Part shown: piece after piece, positions 23,601 through 26,013 of the stretch
How the letters are laid out: each line of letters opens with the position of its first letter
Numbering within the stretch: position 1 is the stretch's first letter
Origin: RHKX01 sp964641695
GTDB lineage: Bacteria > Actinomycetota > Thermoleophilia > Solirubrobacterales > 70-9
Assembly: GCA_964641695.1 (NCBI GenBank)
Contig: CAZXKG010000028.1
Location: forward strand, 1-26,013
DNA: 26,013 nt
Reading direction: 5' to 3'
Notes under the pieces: model-generated
The model's input: the letters and a program-made list of their open reading frames with translations, nothing else
Database searches by the model: none
Told to the model about the DNA's origin: nothing
Program-made: the position numbers and the translations under genes

Positions 23601-25283
23601 GGCGGATCCAAACTACGTGACGAGTTGCGCGGTGTCCTCGTGGCACAGATCCTAGACGTACGAACGTCGACGGCCGGTATTCAGGACTTCTTGGGAAGCA
23701 GCCAAGTATACCCGCTGATTGGGGACCTCAGTACGAACCTATATAGGTGTTTTCTCCCCGTCGCGTGGCGACTACAAGCACGGCTGGGAATTACTTCTGT
23801 TATCCACCCAGGAGGCCACTTCACTTCGACCAAAGGTGGCGCGCTGCGGTACGAAAGTTATCGACGCCTTAGACGTCAGTGGAACTTTATCAATCAAGCC
23901 AAGCTTTTTGTCGACATTGGAAACACCCGACCTTTCGGGGTACATGTATATGGTCAGGCAAAGACACCCGGGTTCCGATTCATGGCCAATGTGCATGTGC
24001 CGGCCACAGTGGATAGATCGCTAGCGTCGGAATTAACCAGCGATCCACCGGGGGTGAAGTCCGCGGATGGCTCTCGCTGGGACCGCCGTCCCCATGCGGC
24101 GAGGATGCTATGGATCGATCGGCCCGTCCTGGAAAGGATGGGAGAGTTTCTGGACGGCTCTGGCGCGATCGCGGGCCAGGAGCGCATGCTTCTACCTCAT
24201 TTGGACTCTGATCTTGAGGTCGTATCCGTGATCCGACGGCTCGAGCCCCTGTTGGGGCGATTTGAATCAACGGGATGTTGGGGGGAGACAGCAGCGATTC
24301 GTGACGGCATCCTGGAACGGAAAACCAGTACGCCCACGTGTCTATCTGAGGTGATTATTCAGGGTCCGCACATTTCTGTGCAGAACCCCTGTTTTCAGGA
24401 ACCAAAGCAGGTCTTTTCGAATCATCGAGACTGGAGCCGACTTGAGCTTGAATGCTGCGGAGATGAGGTGATTCCTAGGACGAACTATCAACGAGGCGCC
24501 CCCAGGGAACGATATGAGGAACTGCTTTCGAAGTTTGGTGGACGGCTGTCGTGTGAGCTGTTCCGTGTAGTACATCGGCGAAGGGTCGATCGCGAACGGG
24601 AACGAACAGTGGAGGCGGCCTTGCTGCCGCCTGGCCCCGTACATGTGAGTAGCGCTCGGACGATCATGATGGAGTCGAATAGGGAAGTCGTTTGGTTATC
24701 GGGATTACTAGGGTCGTTGCCGACTGATTTCTTGGTGCGCCTTATGGCGGTATCCGACATCCGCGGGGAAACGCTTGAGCAGTTGCCGATGCCAAGAGCA
24801 TCTGCGTACTATCCCGCCCTGACTCACCGCACTCTGCGACTCAACTGCCTAACCCGCGACTACGGCCCCCTGTGGGAAGACCTCTGGACCGATCATGCGG
24901 GAGGCGAGCAATGGGCTATCGATGACCCACGTCTCCCCGTCTTGGCCAGCTCGCGTGAGTGGTCGATGGACACCCCGCTCCGCCGGGATCTCGAACGCCG
25001 GCAGGCCCTTGTCGAGATCGACGCCCTGGCCGCGTTAATCCTTGGCATCTCCGCCGACCAGCTCTGCGCCATGTACAGGGTGCAGTTTGGGGTTCTGCGC
25101 AAGTACGAATGGGAGATGCGGCACGACGCCAACGGGCGTGAGGTGGACAAGAAGATCTGGCAGGCTCACGAGCGTGGGGAGGACGTCGACCTCGGGCGCT
25201 TCGAGCCGCCGTTCACGAGGCCGGATCGGGAGGCGGAGATGCGAGCTGCCTACGCGGAGTTCGAGCGCCGGGTGCGCGGTTGA
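20694..25283 (+). CDS. drmMI: N6-adenine DNA methyltransferase, DISARM DrmMI-like
   Basis: The product is 1529 residues from ATG 20694, three bases after the SNF2 stop. Residues about 1-560 are a helical N-terminal region with no nuclease motif I can identify. Motif I is EPALGSGAFLNEA (584-596), the SAM-binding loop. Motif IV is NPPW (945-948) in LVVGNPPWAKVEW, the adenine amino-methylation site. The long insert between them and the size are like PglX/DrmMI and type IIG-type enzymes. Residues about 950-1400 should hold the target-recognition domain. The C-terminal 150 residues are again well conserved in style (AALILGISADQLCAMYRVQF). The enzyme should modify host DNA so that DISARM spares it. 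The stop overlaps the next start. Lower-GC DNA at about 23510-24830 marks the recognition region as a likely exchanged segment. Confidence 0.85.
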   Translation: MFDSIANRNEYFSDHYLDSVIAGDLTDLRKRWKEAEESGDATTRTRLGSLRGPLFEAKGRLKDGSPEALREANSLVLEAFGYSPEEGAIVLERGESQTVEVPILARGGGTDELPRVIAIEASFADEADGALAFEDDGSQAPGFSPAGLRSPVAVLGEQQRDPSAAVSAIFESEHPPHHVLVVAGAVLVLATRGKWHQGKYLAVDLGTALERGDTKAKGELETIAALFSHEALVPHDESAEAEIDRFDAKSVRNATGVSEDLREGVRRAVEMIANEAIAQRLAQKKAVYEHPGFARQITAEALRYLYRILFLLYAESRPELEVVPALSEAYERGYGLERLRELTIADLHTDEARRGTHIDDSLRMLFKLVNEGHRHVEAQRQGDLGSGDEEVSDDDTGFIFHPLESTLFSPKSTPLLDSIGLRNEAMQKVLEHLLLSAESKGKERRFVSYQALGINQLGAVYERLMAYSGFLAEEDLYEIREVDKKGEQKKGGASWVVPVHRADEFPDAAFVTERDEETGEDHRVRYRKGEFVYRLSGRDRQRSASYYTPEVLTEFVVRHALEELLDQGDTTTSADEVLEMTICEPALGSGAFLNEAINQLASAYLSRKQLELGETIDPERYPEELQKVKAHFALHQAYGVDLNEAAVELAEVSLWLNAMHAGFKAPWFGLHLRRGNSLVGARRAVYQSDQLEKKAWLKAPYEDRPLTDRLIGPNEIHHFLIPGEAWGAVASTKEAKELAPDDAKALADWAKRIKAAAAKENPARLLALSGRVEDLWDLAVERLRIAEGELRRNLRLYGQPDPDGVDLDLSGRSAVEAALDDEDTALARLRLVMDAWCALWFWPLDVRPPEWAQWLEMLELALGLDPDDAENLLPLEPTLDDIETIEDLDNEVEDAYGMASIGDLMERFEWLATVRKIEESEGFFHWDLEFCHRLRDGGFELVVGNPPWAKVEWHTSEVEAEIDPSALFEGGSKLRDELRGVLVAQILDVRTSTAGIQDFLGSSQVYPLIGDLSTNLYRCFLPVAWRLQARLGITSVIHPGGHFTSTKGGALRYESYRRLRRQWNFINQAKLFVDIGNTRPFGVHVYGQAKTPGFRFMANVHVPATVDRSLASELTSDPPGVKSADGSRWDRRPHAARMLWIDRPVLERMGEFLDGSGAIAGQERMLLPHLDSDLEVVSVIRRLEPLLGRFESTGCWGETAAIRDGILERKTSTPTCLSEVIIQGPHISVQNPCFQEPKQVFSNHRDWSRLELECCGDEVIPRTNYQRGAPRERYEELLSKFGGRLSCELFRVVHRRRVDRERERTVEAALLPPGPVHVSSARTIMMESNREVVWLSGLLGSLPTDFLVRLMAVSDIRGETLEQLPMPRASAYYPALTHRTLRLNCLTRDYGPLWEDLWTDHAGGEQWAIDDPRLPVLASSREWSMDTPLRRDLERRQALVEIDALAALILGISADQLCAMYRVQFGVLRKYEWEMRHDANGREVDKKIWQAHERGEDVDLGRFEPPFTRPDREAEMRAAYAEFERRVRG
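23510..24830. other. lower-GC mosaic block inside the methyltransferase gene
   Basis: Three 60-base lines counted by hand inside the block (from 23881, 24361 and 24661) contain 28, 30 and 29 G+C bases (47-50%). Lines counted outside it in the same gene (from 22561 and 24841) contain 37 and 38 (62-63%). Codons inside use A or T at the third position more often. The frame stays intact. The block runs from just before the NPPW motif to about residue 1380, the expected target-recognition domain. Edges are approximate. Confidence 0.55.
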
Positions 25284-26013
25284 TCCCCTCCCTGGTAGCG
25301 GCGAGCCTGCGCGAGGCTCTTGGGGAGTACCTCTCGACTACGTTCGCGATCGGGGACGACGAGACCCGGGTGGAGCTCGAACGGTTCTTGGCGGGCTCGC
25401 CGGGAGGGGGTGCCGGCGACGGCATCTTCCGGGGCCCGTTCTTCAGGATCCGTGCGCCATTCCGCGGCGTGGGCGAGGGTTGGAGGTCTCCGCTTGCGTG
25501 GGCCCCTGAAGGGTTCGTGCCCTATCTCCACCAGGATCGGGCGCAGCGGAGGCTGAGCTCACTGAGCGGTGAGTCGCAGGCGACGCTGATCACCACCGGG
25601 ACCGGGTCAGGCAAGACGGAGTGCTTCCTGCACCCCATCCTCGACCACTGCGCCCGGGTCCGGGGATCGGCGGGAATCAAGGCGATCGTCCTCTACCCGA
25701 TGAACGCGCTCGCCAACGACCAGGCGAGACGTCTGGCCGAGGTGATCCACGGGGACGAAGGTCTGCAGGGGATACGCGCCGGTCTGTTCGTCGGCACGGG
25801 CCGCGACGGCGACTTCCAGGGCAGTGGCCGGATGGGCGAGAAGGAGATCATCAGCGACCACGAGATCCTCAGGAAGTCGCCCCCGGACATCCTGCTGACC
25901 AACTACCGGATGCTGGACTTCCTGCTTCTGCGCCAGTGGGACGCCGGCCTCTGGAACGGAACTGGACCGGACTCGCTCAGGTACATCGTTCTCGACGAGT
26001 TCCACACCTACGA
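25280..26013 (+). CDS. drmA: DEAD/DEAH-box helicase, DISARM DrmA-like (3' end outside window)
   Basis: The frame is open to the right edge (244 complete codons). The best start is TTG 25280, which overlaps the methyltransferase stop (TTGA); no nearby ATG or GTG is in frame. Walker A is GTGSGKT (107-113) in LITTGTGSGKTECFLHPIL. It is followed by LYPMNALANDQARR (motif Ia region), LLTNYRMLDFLLLR, and DEFH (motif II) at the very end in YIVLDEFHTY. This is the N-terminal RecA-like domain of a large superfamily 2 helicase like those in DISARM drmA or Lhr-type proteins. Family is certain from motifs; the DrmA identity rests on its place after drmD- and drmMI-like genes. drmB (DUF1998) and drmC (phospholipase D-like) are expected downstream. 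Confidence 0.75.
   Translation, partial: MIPSLVAASLREALGEYLSTTFAIGDDETRVELERFLAGSPGGGAGDGIFRGPFFRIRAPFRGVGEGWRSPLAWAPEGFVPYLHQDRAQRRLSSLSGESQATLITTGTGSGKTECFLHPILDHCARVRGSAGIKAIVLYPMNALANDQARRLAEVIHGDEGLQGIRAGLFVGTGRDGDFQGSGRMGEKEIISDHEILRKSPPDILLTNYRMLDFLLLRQWDAGLWNGTGPDSLRYIVLDEFHTY

Noticed and set aside
1..26013. CRISPR array, tRNA or rRNA genes
   Set aside because: No regularly spaced repeats and no tRNA or rRNA-like segments were seen on reading; small RNAs cannot be excluded by eye.

Overview
The window is GC-rich DNA (60-base lines counted by hand in coding regions give about 62-63% GC) with frequent GTG/TTG starts, strong codon bias and tight gene overlaps. The left end carries an actinobacterial-type mce-cassette protein next to lysine-rich secreted proteins. 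This suggests a high-GC actinobacterium, perhaps of the Thermoleophilia/Solirubrobacterales type. That placement is inference from gene content; no rRNA or tRNA gene was seen.

Layout. (1) 1-2837, plus strand: the 3' end of an MCE (lipid-transport) protein, then two tandem paralogous secreted proteins with four conserved cysteines and lysine-rich tails, separated by a perfect 13-bp stem-loop. (2) 2859-4130, minus strand: an R2lox-like diiron oxidase fused to a C-terminal SCP2 lipid-binding domain. A divergent spacer with two short perfect palindromes separates it from a small three-helix membrane protein (4292-4714). (3) 4948-8761: an overlapping SbcD-like/SbcC-like pair (YhaO/YhaN type), a DNA end-processing nuclease and its membrane-anchored coiled-coil ATPase. 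(4) 8880-13580: a PD-(D/E)XK nuclease and, 18 bases on, a large fusion of a Cas4/RecB-like Fe-S nuclease, a DnaQ-like exonuclease and a superfamily 1 helicase (TM0106 family). (5) 13671-17829: a patchwork accessory region with a small conserved protein, a decayed IS3-type transposase fragment on the minus strand, a translationally coupled pair (four-helix membrane protein plus 72-residue protein), an orphan 148-residue protein, palindromes and repeats, and a DarT-like putative ADP-ribosyltransferase. (6) 17886 to the right edge: a SNF2-type helicase, a giant N6-adenine methyltransferase and the start of a DEAD/DEAH helicase. The first two are 3 bases apart and the last two overlap. This is the gene order of a class 1 DISARM anti-phage system (drmD-drmMI-drmA); drmB and drmC would be expected beyond the window.

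How it may work together: the right half is best read as a defence island. DISARM would mark self DNA through the methyltransferase and restrict unmodified DNA with its helicases. The DarT-like protein just upstream may add an abortive DNA ADP-ribosylation arm. The nuclease/helicase pair and the SbcCD-like pair act on DNA ends and may be repair or defence. The methyltransferase has a lower-GC block (about 47-50% in sampled lines) just after its catalytic NPPW motif, where the target-recognition domain should lie, suggesting exchange of DNA specificity. The least understood parts are the coupled membrane/72-residue pair (14465-15996), the 148-residue orphan and the R2lox-SCP2 fusion.
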